A DNA stretch of 64,000 nucleotides from Pegea sp. RAD2-039 (taxonomy: Eukaryota; Chordata; Thaliacea; Salpida; Salpidae). This document shows positions 50,601-61,344 of this stretch, piece by piece; position 1 is the stretch's first letter, and each line of letters opens with the position of its first letter. A program made the position numbers and the translations under genes. The notes beneath the pieces are model-generated. The model made no database searches, had not been told where the DNA came from, and saw only the letters and a list, made by a program, of their open reading frames with translations. The stretch lies in assembly GCA_034620365.1 (NCBI GenBank), contig JAQGEQ010000175.1:1488001-1552000 (forward strand). The letters are read 5' to 3'.

Positions 50601-53076
50601 ATCATTGAGTTCAAAAACTATTTTAACAACCGATTTAATCGGTATTATAGCAAAAGTTTGAATAAAATATTATTGTTCTATTTGTAAAAAAAATAGGTTT
50701 ATGAAAAGATTGCAAAGTTCAGATTTTGAATTAGCAAACTATATTTCACCATTTAAGCACCATGGTAGAAATGAAATTGACCATCTTTCTCCACCAAGAC
50801 AACTCCATTGTGATTGGTCTAAAGGATATAACACAAGGTTATCGTCACATGTGTAATTTACATCTAATTCCAAACTAAATGAGTCGTTTATGCGAATACT
50901 GTTGATGATATTTTTGTTTCCATATAGAAGATCAGGTGCAGGATCACAAACTAACAAAAAACTTAGATAAGTCTTATGGCTTATTTCTAGTTGATTAAGT
51001 AAATAACCTGGAAAACAGTTTCCAATTGTTCCACTCCATTCACCAAAGTCATTGCAAGAAATTATATTGTTTTCTTGTGGATGCAAGATGTATCCATCAT
51101 TACATATATATTCAACTGTCACTCCAGGTAAATACATTGATTCATTTGTTGAAATTGAGAAATTTCCATTTGTAAGTGAAGATGGATTTTTACAACCTAA
51201 TAAAAGATGTAAATCACGAGTTAATTTGAAATATTAACTTTTTTGATCTAATTCTAAAATTAATAATTTATTTTCAAAGTAAAACCATTTTGTAGATAAC
51301 AGTTTCCAATTGTATCATTCCATTGTTTGTTAATATTATAATAAAGTACCTCCTTTGGATACACAATATAATTTCTATCATAAGAATATTCTACAATTGT
51401 TTCAGATAGATACATTGCTTCATATACAGTGGTTGAAATTGAAAAGTTTTCCATACTAAGCATCGTAATATCTTAAAATGCTTCGAACTAACGCAAATTT
51501 TTGTTTTAATAATGAACTACCAACTCGATACAGAAAAAAAAATCGGTAAACTTTTATTATAACGAAATTTTTTAAAGAATATTTTTTAGAAAATGACTCA
51601 TATTACGCAATTTTTTTATTTAAGTTAATTCAATTAATAATAAAAAAAGTAAAACTTACTTCTTAAACATTGGGGTGAAATTGAATGTGACCAATTACCT
51701 CCTACCAGACAACTCCACCATGATATATTAGGAGGTATTAACATAAAATCAATATCACATTTATAAGTGACATTTAACTCCAGAAAGAATGAAGGTCTCA
51801 CATAAAAGCCGTCAATAATAATTTTGGTTCCAAAACTTATTTCTGGTGCTGGTTTACAATCTAATAAATAGAATTGAATACGTTTTAAGTAACTTTTCAA
51901 CTTTATAAAGAAAATTTTCTAACCTGGATAACAACGACCAATAGTACCGTTCCATTTACCAGACTGATTGCAAGAGATCTTTTTGTCTTTTTGTGGATAC
52001 ATAACGAATCCATCATCACAAGTATATTCAACAATTGTTCCAGATAAATACATTGACTCATATACAGCGGTTGCAATCGAAAAGTTGCCATATTTAAGTA
52101 AAGGTGGACTTTGACAAGCTATACAAAAAGAATTGCTTAATACAATATATCATAAAATATGATTATTTACTGGTTTATATGTTCACAATATTTATTTCTT
52201 AATAGAAAAATCTTATTCGCTTCATTTATAATGAAATAATTTTAATTGTTTCTGGTCACTAGATAGGTTAGTTTATGTGAAAATACATTTTAAACAACGG
52301 GGCTCAATTGAGTTCGTTCTGTTTTTATCTTGAATACAACTCCAATTTGACCAATCCGGAGGTATCAATACAAGATCATCATTACATGTGTAATTTACAC
52401 TCAATTCTAAACTGAATGAGCTGTTTATAAAAATGCTGTTGGTTACATGTTTTGTTGCGTTATATATTTCTGGAGCTGGTCCACAATCTGAATTGCAACA
52501 AATAAAACACTCTAGTCTTTATTTTTACAAATTTATCTTTTAACCTGAATGACATATTCCGTTTGTAAAATTCCGATTTTCATAGAATGATTTTGAAATG
52601 TGAAAGATTTCTTTATACCATAATTTATTGTTCACTGAATCTAATTTTTCTTCTTTCATATTTGTAAAGTTACCTTCATTTAGTTCATAAGGTTTTTTAC
52701 AAACTAAAAAAAGAGTGTGATTACTCGTTAAATAAATTTTTGAGATTTTAAATATATTTTTTGCATATTAAATAAATAATTCATTTATTATAATTTGTGG
52801 ATAATATTGAAAAAATTACAATGCCTCTTACTGAATTTTTTAGTTAAAAAATCTGTTATTTAGTACAAATCATTTTTTCCACAATTTAATCTTTTGACAA
52901 TTGAAAATATATTTTGACAAATAATTTATTCAAATTAGGAAATAGTTTACTAACTTATATTTTTTTATCTAAATTTTTTATAAGTTTATATCACAGGTCT
53001 AAAAACAAAATAAAGTAATTTACTCACTGATGAGTACAGTCCAAACAACTGTAGTAATTGAGCAAGGTGAACACAT
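38987..53076 (-). CDS. Array gene 2: giant secreted CCP(x~21)-MAM[ILEI](x4) protein, ~2,600 aa
   Basis: About 47 exons, all with small GT-AG introns and matching phases, run from the signal-peptide exon (53076-53028, MCSPCSITTVVWTVLI) to a TAA at 38987; no other signal exon or stop was found. Order: two-Cys domain 52703-52545; CCPs at 52487-52287, 52118-51924, 51862-51662, a decayed one at 51470-51285, 51195-51009 and 50952-50757; MAM[ILEI] module 1 (50465-48384); two CCPs (48131-47662); module 2 (47460-46038); twelve CCPs (45820-42107); one divergent CCP (42052-41858); modules 3 (41651-40405) and 4 (40328-38987). CCP exons are phase 1-1 with four Cys and a Trp before the last Cys. No transmembrane segment is seen. 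Because several segments are near-identical repeats, assembly collapse or expansion could alter the exon count. Confidence 0.78.
42107..45820 (-). repeat. Run of twelve CCP exons built from alternating A/B pairs
   Basis: A-type exons read C-x-P-S-L...GNFSIS, MYLSGTVVEYTC, GEWNG and end CYPG. B-type exons read CG-APEI, SFxLEL, a YTC-DDL-type stretch, LIPP, W-C-L and end PRCL. The exons at 45820, 45180, 44545, 43954 and 43309 (A) are each followed by a B exon, giving five A-B pairs about 650 bp apart. Two unpaired A exons (42596-42404, about 42309-42107) close the run; the last has a 3' half shared with gene 1 exon 4. Confidence 0.8.
46038..47460 (-). other. MAM[ILEI] module 2 of gene 2
   Basis: Six exons. 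MAM start (SCDFDNGACNWKSEIES, near 47440). ILEI over three exons (GHNIVVID near 47165; GSIIMIAV near 46890; RDAWSILTMKV near 46635). MAM continues with CIKFKYQISGSGIGQLLF (near 46345) and ends VDDIFLTPGYC (near 46060). It is a near-identical copy of module 1 apart from one exon. Confidence 0.85.
48384..50465 (-). other. MAM[ILEI] module 1 of gene 2
   Basis: Same six-exon plan as module 2. The intron before its last exon (49264-48557) is swollen to ~700 bp by a LINE tail. The exon 49457-49265 is far more diverged from its partner (46457-46264) than the surrounding introns are. Confidence 0.85.
48573..49215 (-). mobile_element. LINE 3' fragment inside an intron of gene 2
   Basis: Shares with the 3.7 kb remnant the C-terminal coding relic around 48935-48850 and the 3' end (the TTATCACAATCTAAAATCG and CGAACAAAAACCAAG blocks), ending at a TTATTTATTCAC-type terminus. 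It has the same orientation as the host gene. It is absent from the matching intron of module 2 (46263-46222), so insertion probably followed the module duplication. Confidence 0.8.
51285..51470 (-). pseudogene. Decayed CCP exon in gene 2
   Basis: Aligns with A-type CCP exons (ENFSISTTVYEAMYLSETIV, then NDTIGNCY). It has lost the first three of four cysteines (for example YSYD for YTCD), and the usual CYPG end followed by a GTTAG donor is gone. The frame itself is open. Because CCP exons here are phase 1-1, leaving it out of the mRNA would not shift the frame. Confidence 0.65.
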
Positions 53077-53240
53077 CAGCTTATATCTTCATACAACTAT
53101 GACGAAAAACGCTTCAAATTCTCTATAGTCAACAAAGTTCAAAACTGCTAACTGCAACTATTATTTAATTTTATAATTTAACTCAAACTATATAATTTGT
53201 ATAATGTTATGAATCATTATGACGTAATAAATAATGAGTA
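53077..53240 (-). promoter_or_regulatory. Conserved CRE-like/TATA promoter of array gene 2
   Basis: TTACGTCATAA (about 53217-53228) and a TATATAGTTTG box (about 53195-53185) lie in the same positions as in gene 1. The upstream ATG at 53092 meets a stop after three codons here, unlike in genes 1 and 3. Confidence 0.5.
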
Positions 53241-54480
53241 TACAACTACTTGGATCTTTAATATTTGTATTTAAAAGATGGTTGAGAGTATAATGTAACA
53301 TAAATTATTTTTATATGAATGAACATTGTAAGATTATTTATAAATGAATTTTAAAAAATATATTTAACATTCCATTATATTTGTGGGTTTAATTACAGTT
53401 GGTACTTTTGTTAGAAATATTTCATTGTACTACTTATTTTACTTTCACTTGGTGTTAGATTTGGTACTTTATTTAGCTATTTGTGTATAAGTCTAGTAAA
53501 AGTAGTCCTCAAGATTTATTTCGGATGTTAGTGTAGTAGGTGGGCTCTATCTTACTTTTAAGACTTTAGTTATAATCGAAGTCAGAAACAATATTATGCT
53601 CATAAGTGATTATTAAAATAAAACTCAGCTGAATATGTAATACTAATTATATGAAATAATTTACAATATCATTTCTTTATAGTCGTAATTTCACACACCT
53701 TCGCAGCTTGTCGTTTTCTAATTTTTCACGTTTACTTTTCTTTATAATCGACTTTCACTGTCACCAGTCAAGGATTTTGTTTGAAAACATTTCTTATTTA
53801 AAAATTTAAATTTTATTACGTTTGTTAAAACTGCTTAAATTAATCGGATAATAATTTTGTAAGCTCTGTTTATCAACCTTATTAATGCACATTTGTTAGG
53901 TATTATTTAATATACAGTTTTATACTAATAGTTTACAGCTGATTATATATTTTATACTATAATAAGAATATGCTTCGACGAAATTTACTGGTTTTAAGTG
54001 TCTTCTGAAATGCTTCTTCTAAAAAGATTAAAAACATTAAAAAGATGAACAACACCTTGAACTATTTGCAGAAACTAACAACATTTTTACCAACTAGAAA
54101 ACAAATTTAAAAACAACCAAATACTTTATTGAGAGATGCTTTACAGAAATATAAGAACTTTGTCTATTATTAATCAGCTTGGAAATTTTTTTTTGTATAA
54201 AACAAATCTTCAAAAAAAGTTCCTTTTTGATAATATCTAGAAGTCAGTTGAAAAGAATTAGTACAAATATAAATAGATTTTAATTATATACAAATCTTAC
54301 AAAAATGAATAAAAAGAAATTTTAATGAATAACTTTACTTATATTTTTTTTTTGGTTTATACATATTGGTTTATCTATATTCATACAAGTTATTCAATTC
54401 AAAGTGTTTTTTAATGTACATTACCGACAGTTCATTATATAGCATATTAAATTTTATAAAAAATTAAAGAAACTAATTTT
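53241..54480. other. Duplicated spacer upstream of gene 2
   Basis: Copy of the 36.8-38.1 kb spacer, lacking ~370 bp that is present in units 1 and 3. Homology to the spacer stops at ~54190; then comes AT-rich sequence up to the LINE. Confidence 0.6.
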
Positions 54481-56705
54481 TTAAAACTTGTTGGTGTTAA
54501 TATTCCCGTTCAAACTTCAGGCAAAAGGAATTTTTACTGTGGAAATTATAATGTTATTAACAAGTTTCTATAAGATGTTTACTGGATTTCTGTTTTCAAC
54601 TCTTCCGAAGACATCAATACTATTTACTCAAGGTTTACTAACATCGTTAAAGAGTCCATGGAAAAATTCATACCTTTCTATAGAGCCAACAAAAAACCAT
54701 ATTTGCCCAACAATTTAAAGAATTTAGAACATTTAAAAAATCTCCTATACAAACAAACTTAAACAGACCATCAAATCTCTGTACAAAGATCTTTTTATAG
54801 TTTACATGATATCTATTTCTAATTTCTATTTGGGAAGAGAAAGTCCAGTTTTATCTTCACCTTGCAAGAAAACATTTTTTGGTTTCATTAATCGCAAGCT
54901 TAAGGCGAGATCTCAAAAACCTCCCCTAATTGACAACAGCGACTAGCTTGTGATGGAACCAGAAAATAAAGCTGAGTTGCTAAACAATAAATTTAATAGC
55001 GTTTTTATAACCGATGATGGTAATACTCCTTCTCTCTCCTATTCCGACATTTTTACAAATGTGTTTGAGATGGTAGATCTTGACATAACGGCCAATATGG
55101 TATCTAAGGCTATTTCTTCTTTAAAATCATTAGTATCCAACACCTCAGATCAGATCCCAGCTTTATTTCGAAGAAAAACTACTTCATCTTTATCACTACC
55201 TTATTGCTTTTCTTTAACATGACTCTGAGGCGAGGAAGAGTTCTACAAATTTGGAAGAAAGCTATTATTACTCCAAATCATAAAAAGGGTCCCAGAAACA
55301 CCGCACTTAACTACAGACCAGTTTCGCTGACTTTAGTTATCTGCAGAACTCAAGAGCATACCATTCACAATCCTATGACCAGTCATTTGATGGAGCACCA
55401 TCTAATATCTGATGTCCAGCATGGCTTTGTAAAACGGAGATCTTCCCTGACTCAACATCTCACTTTTCTTAATAACCTTACAGCCCATTATGAAAGTAAT
55501 ACTCCTTGTGACATCATATACCTCGATTTTGCTAAAGCGTTTGATTCTGTCCCACACAACAAGCTCGTTACTGTATAAAAAATTTAAAAACCAACAGCTT
55601 TATCTTACAGTGGATTGAAGATTAGCTATCAGGTAGAACCCAACAAACTCGTGTATCTTTATCTACTTTTAGTCAAAGCACTAGTGGTGTTCCTCAGGGT
55701 TCTGTTCTGGGTACCCTTCTGTTTTTAATTTTTATCGAAGACCTCATCAGAAGATTAGTAGCAGTAAATGATGCTAGTGTGTTTCTGTATGCAGATGATA
55801 TCAAGCTGTTATCTTTTAATCCTTCAAAACTTTAAACTGCACTACACACTGTAGATAACTGGTCTACGAATTGGTAGCTCAGAATCCAGCCCACAAAGTC
55901 CAAACTTATAACTTTTTCTCGTAAACCAGCTGTAAATTCCTTGAACCAATACTCCATCAATAGATTTATTTTTCAACGAGTATCCTCGGTGCTAGACCTT
56001 GGCATTACTCTATCATCTAACTTTAAAAGGCGCAATTATGTTTCCAAAATCTTTGGAAAATCAATGAACCTTGTTTTCCTTATTATAAAGACCTTTAATT
56101 CTAAGAACCCATGCTTTTATCAATCGTTTCAAATTGTACGTACGTCCAATTCTTGAATACAATATCAGTGCATGGATGCCCTATCAAGTTAGTGATATCA
56201 AAAAAATCGAACTTTTTCAGGCCACATTTAGAAGATTAGTATGTAGGAAGCTTAATATTAAATATGATAGTTAACACATCGTCTCAGTCTCTTCAATTTA
56301 GATACTTTGGGTATTTGACGGATTAAATACGACTTAATTCTTATTTCTAAAATTATCAACGATTTAATTGACATTCAGTTTGATGATTTCTTTTCTATTA
56401 GTCGTTCCTTCAAATTATATCAGCTCAGACGACACATATTACACCTTAATAAGCCTATATCACCTAGTACATTGGTCAGAGCAAATTTTTTCTCATACCG
56501 TACAATTAATACATGGAATCAGCTGCCATCAGACATTGCCGTGTCGAAGTCACTGCCATTGTCCAAAAAGAAGTTGAACCGTTATAATATTGCCAACATT
56601 GTCATTTCTAAACTGTATTTTTTTTTCTCTTTCTTATATTATTAAAATTCCATGTAATTGTCCATGCAAAATAGAGTTTATATCAATAAAGTTTATGTTT
56701 TTTTA
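54480..56705 (+). mobile_element. 5'-truncated LINE with reverse transcriptase (Jockey/CR1-like)
   Basis: Starts in the linker between endonuclease and RT (INTIYSRFTNIVKESMEKFI near 54620). The RT follows in order: WKKAIITPNHKKG and NYRPVSLT (55250-55330), QHGFVKRRS (55420-55440), IIYLDFAKAFDSVPH (55515-55560), GVPQGSVLGTLLF (55690-55730), YADDIKLLS (55790-55815), and the C-terminal FFSYRTINTWNQLPSDI (56490-56545). The 3'UTR ends near 56705. The frame is broken in several places, so it is inactive. No endonuclease domain remains. It sits in the spacer between array genes 2 and 3. Confidence 0.9.
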
Positions 56706-57360
56706 GATTAGGCCTAATATTTTTCAGTGAAAGATGATTCAACAGAAGAAATTCTTTAAAATAGGAAGAAATTAATTTCAGAATAATTATACTTAAAGAA
56801 ATTTCTTGTGGAATCGAAATAAATGATACTATAACTAAATTTGTATGAATTTACATGATTTTACAAGTGCTGGAAGAAACTTTATCAGAAACTTTTACCA
56901 ATGAAAATAGGAAAGTCAATCATTATCTGTTGATGGCTTACTATCATTAATTATTTTTGGAAATATACTTTGGAAAATTTGTATAGTAAATAGTTCAACC
57001 CTTTCTATTCAAGAATTAACATTCTAACGGAAAAGTAGTTTAACTAAACAAAAGTTATTAACATTTTTTCATAACATAAACTAGATAAAAATCTGTGATT
57101 CTGATAAATACCAATCCATTCTTAATTTACTCATCATCACAAGAAAGGTCTTAGAGCTTTTCACAGAAATTTATGCAAAATCTTTAATTAGTATACTCAG
57201 AAAATACTTTACAGAAATATACAAATGTATTGAAAATATAAACTTTGAAAGTTATTTACAAGAAAAGAAAATGATAGAATTAGATTGAACAATTTCTTTT
57301 ATATTATAATTCAATTAAAAAAAAACATTTGTTTTCGAACAGATTTGGAAACACCTTTAA
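56706..57360. other. Duplicated spacer and 3' flank of array gene 3
   Basis: 56706-56965 matches 38140-38400, and 56970-57360 matches the 3' flanks of genes 1 and 2. No coding stretch is seen. Confidence 0.6.
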
Positions 57361-60019
57361 TTAGCATACACCTCGAGTGAAAGTAATTTTATCCAACTTG
57401 ATGGTACCAGTATAAGTCCGTGGAGTATCAACCTTAAATGAGAGCTGATATGAGTCTTCTGTATCAGTATAGCTTATTTGAGCTGAATACCAGTTCGTTG
57501 CACGCCTGCTCACCCACAACTACAAATCAACTTTAAAAGTTATATTTTTTGCAAAATATTATTATTAATTTACTTCTTTTTCAATACCGCTCATCCCACC
57601 TTTTGCAGTAACTGACAATTTTCCTTTATTTCCGTATGCCTGATACCGGAACTTCATGCAAAAACCACCTTCTTCAAGCGGTATAAAATATTTGTTGATA
57701 CTAAATCGTGATTCCGTTAGTGGAGGTACAATAGGCCCGTTGAAACTTATATACGCTAAAATACAAATTTTCTAGTGAACTCTCATTTTTATCGAGCTAC
57801 TTACCATCAGTCAAGTATGCTGTAGATGTGGATGTAATCGAATAAGCCCCCAATGAAGTATTTCCGTGGTTGATATATAAGGATTGACATCGAAACCAGT
57901 CAGGTAATTCTGCTAGAGTCCGAACTTTCTTCGTAATCAACAACAAACTGTATTCATCATCTGGAAAAAAATATACTGACTAACATTACGATTGAAAATA
58001 TATAATGTAGATGGATTTCAATGTTCACAAAAAGCAAGTTTATACTTATGAGCAATGGGCAATCACTAGTTCCGACTCCAAGCGATGTAAAAACTTTTTT
58101 ATATTCAGCATTTTCGTTAAGAAGTTTATTCTTAGTAAATCCTTTAGTCGCTATCATTATTATAGATCCATATGGTGCGGTTTTCAAAAAGTTAACCAAA
58201 AATTTAACCTTCAAGGAAACAAAAGTATTTCCACTAAAAGTTTTCAATCACTTTTTGTCATGATCTCTAATCATTATTAAATATATTTTATGTTAAAGTT
58301 AAAGCTAAATATTATACCTCAAGTGAATCATCATCAGTATTAAAAGCTCTAGACCAGGTTTCAGATTGATCATATTTTATATAAACAACATTATGTCCGC
58401 GATAATTTCCAGAATATTCCCTACCATCGATTAAAATACTGGCTCTGCTCGAGGAAATAGTACCTTCAGATGTAACACTTATTTCATAGCCAGCTGCAGA
58501 AAAAGTTAAAATGATTTGAACAGCAGAATGATTTTATAGATCAATTTTAAATGTTCCTATATTAAACTCACGAAACTCTCTTGTCCAAACATCTTCATTA
58601 TCACTTTCCCAGTTGCACATGTCAGTACCAAACTCACAATTTTGTAAAAAAATTTCGTAAGCATCTGGAAATGTTTATATATTTTTCACATTTAAAAAAT
58701 TCAACTTAATTTTATTACATTAGTTGATAAATATCTTATTTAACTCTATCTATAAAACTACAACAGTTTGTATTTAAATCAAAATCAGGAAATGATTTTT
58801 TTAACTATCAATAAAAGTTTAAAGTTACTCATATGACAGCGAGGTGTAATTGAATGTGACTTACTAACCTTGACAACAACGACCAATAGTACCGTTCCAT
58901 TTACCAGACTGAATGCAAGAGATTTTGTTGTCTTTTGGTGGATACATAGCGAATTCATCATCACAAGTATATTCAACAATTGTTCCAGATAAATACATTG
59001 ACTCATATACAGCGGTTGCAATCGAAAAGTTGCCATATTTAAGTAAAGGTGGACTTTGACAAGCTATACAAAAAGAATTGCTTAATACAATATATCATAA
59101 AATATGATTATTTACTGGTTTATATGTTTACAATATTTATTTCTTAATAGAAAAATCTTAATCGCTTCATTTATAATGAAATAATTTAAATTATTTCTGG
59201 TCACTAGATAGGTTAGTTTATGTGAAAATACATTTTAAACAACGGGGCTCAATTGAGTTCGTTCTGTTTTTATCTTGAATACAACTCCAATTTGACCAAT
59301 CCGGAGGTATCAATATAAGATCATCATTACATGTGTAATTTACACTCAATTCTAAACTGAATGTGCTGTTTATAAAAATGCTGTTGGTTACATGTTTTGT
59401 TGCGTTATGTATTTCTGGAGCTGGTCCACAATCTGAATTGTAACAAATAAAACACTCTAGTCTTTATTTTTACAAATCTACCTTATAACCTGTATGACAT
59501 ATTCCGTTTGTAAAATTCCGATTTTCATAGAATGATTTTGAAATGTGAAAGATTTCTTTATACCATAATTTATTGTTCACTGAATCTAATTTTTCTTCTT
59601 TCATATTTGTAAAGTTACCTTCATTTAGTTCATAAGGTTTTTTACAAACTAAAAAAAGAATGTGATTACTTGTTAAATAAATTTTTGAGATTTTAAATAT
59701 ATTTGTTGCATATTAGATAAGTAGATTTAGTATAATTTATGGATAATATTGAAAAAATTACAATGCCTCTTACTGAATTTTTTAGTTAAAAAATCTGTTA
59801 TTTAGTACAAATCATTTTTTCCACAATTTAATCTTTTGACAACTGAAAATATATTTTGACAAATAATTTATTCAAATTAGGAAATAGTTTACTAACTTAT
59901 ATTTTTTTATCTAAATTTTTTTATAAGTTTGTATCACAGGTCTAAAAACAAAGTATAGTAATTTACTCACTGATGAGTACAGTCCAAACAACTGTAGTTA
60001 TTAAGCATGGTGAACACAT
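57361..60019 (-). CDS. Array gene 3: secreted CCP(x3)-MAM[ILEI](x1) protein, 510 aa
   Basis: Ten exons: signal peptide (60019-59971, identical to gene 1), two-Cys domain, B-type CCP, A-type CCP (59063-58869), then one MAM[ILEI] module. The module starts near 58664 (CEFGTDMCNWES), runs through ILEI (GHNVVYIK, near 58400; SIIMIATKGF, near 58170; LLLITKKV, near 57940) and closes with MAM (CMKFRYQAYG; LDKITFTRGVC) at TAA 57361-57363. Summed exon lengths give 511 codons in frame. It is the shortest member and matches the last module of genes 1 and 2, diverged more from them than they are from each other. One ILEI cysteine present in gene 1 (EYCGNYRG) reads Ser here. Confidence 0.82.
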
Positions 60020-60180
60020 CAGATAATATCTTCATATAACTATGACGAAAAACGCTTCAAATTCTCTATAGTCAACAAAGTTCAAAACTGCTAACTGCAA
60101 CTGTTATTTAAACTTTTAATTTAAAAATTTATAATTTGTTTAATGTTTTGAATCATTATGACGTAATAAATAATGAGTAT
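60020..60180 (-). promoter_or_regulatory. Conserved CRE-like/TATA promoter of array gene 3
   Basis: TTACGTCATAA (about 60166-60176) and TTATAAATTTTTAAA (about 60135-60120), spaced as in gene 1. The out-of-frame upstream ATG is also kept. Confidence 0.5.
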
Positions 60181-60877
60181 ACAACTACTTGGATCTTTAA
60201 TATTCATGTTTAAAAGATGGTTGAAAGTATAATATAAATCAGAATATTTTTATATGAATGAATATTCTATGATTATTTATAAATGCATTTTCTAAATTGT
60301 GATAATAATTCCATTATATTTATAGGTTTAATTACAGTTGGTTCTTTTGTTAGAAATATTTCATTGTACTACTTATTTTACTTTCACTTGGTGTTAGATT
60401 TGGTACTTTATTTAGCTATTTCTGTAGAAGTCCAGTAAAAGTAGTCCTCAAGATTTATTTCTGATGTTAATGTAGTAGGTGGGCTCTATCTTACTTTTAA
60501 GACTTTAATTTTAATTGAAAGGAATTGTAGTAAATAATTAATAAGTAGTGAGTGAATAATGAAAGTTGGTAGAAGAGGTTAATGTATCAACACCATGTAT
60601 AAAAGAAACTGCTTACCAGTTTCAATCGAAATTAAAGTTTTTCTTTTCATTTGTTCCCTTTTAATTTATTTTTCCTCTTTGATGGTGGTAATCTTCAGTA
60701 TTCTTATGATTTTTATTTTGTTAAAATTAAATCATTAAATATAGTCTATCATCTTTCGAAAGCTATATTGTTTTTTGTTGCATATTTTATTTGTTTTTAA
60801 TAATATTCATTATTGTGACAGGAAAAACTTTGTAAGACCTGGGAAAAGTACCTCACCTTAATCAATTTAGGACAAGA
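60181..60877. other. Duplicated spacer, outer edge of the array
   Basis: Matches 36790-37495 closely. Homology stops at about 60890, which marks the outer border of the duplicated array. Confidence 0.7.
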
Positions 60878-61126
60878 CTACGAATTTAAAGCCGGAAACG
60901 AATCTCGTAGGCAATTCGTCACTCTACTAAGTGTCGTTTCGAGATCTCCTGCGATGCCAGCTGGGCGTAGCTGCATCAGTTCTTCTGTTTTGCGGCATTC
61001 CCTGTTGACTTGAAGAAGGAAATTCTGCTTCATGGGCAACAACTGAATCTCGATAGTTTGTACCCTGACTTGAAAAACGAAAGTCTTGTAAAGTTCTCGA
61101 TGAGTTTTTATTTGATTTGGATACAT
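60878..61126 (-). CDS. Unassigned ORF at the array border, 82 aa
   Basis: An open frame in a patch visibly richer in G+C than its surroundings, with a plausible soluble, partly helical protein (for example RECRKTEELMQLRP, IAGDLETTLSRV). A short candidate first exon (MNSKYAATSSFLR, 61344-61307) with a GTAACT donor could splice to an AG at about 61128 in the right phase, though the acceptor is weak. No family is recognised. It may be the end of a host gene or a relic. Confidence 0.35.
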   Translation of the reverse strand: MYPNQIKTHRELYKTFVFQVRVQTIEIQLLPMKQNFLLQVNRECRKTEELMQLRPAGIAGDLETTLSRVTNCLRDSFPALNS

Positions 61127-61344
61127 ACTACCTTCTTGACAAATGCTTCAATTATGAGAAAGCTTTTTAATATAATGACTGATTTCATTGTCTTTGAATG
61201 AATGATTTAGAACAAGATTTAAAATTAAATACTTTCCTGTTTGTTTGTGTATAATCATATCCATCATAGATGTAATCGGCTTAAGCTGCCATAAGTTTAT
61301 AGTTACCGTAGAAACGATGACGTTGCAGCATATTTAGAATTCAT

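Noticed and set aside
32358-60019. Calling the array genes complement factors or selectins because of CCP repeats
   Set aside because: CCP domains are shared by many extracellular proteins. No lectin, protease or membrane anchor is present, and the MAM[ILEI] part is not found in those proteins.
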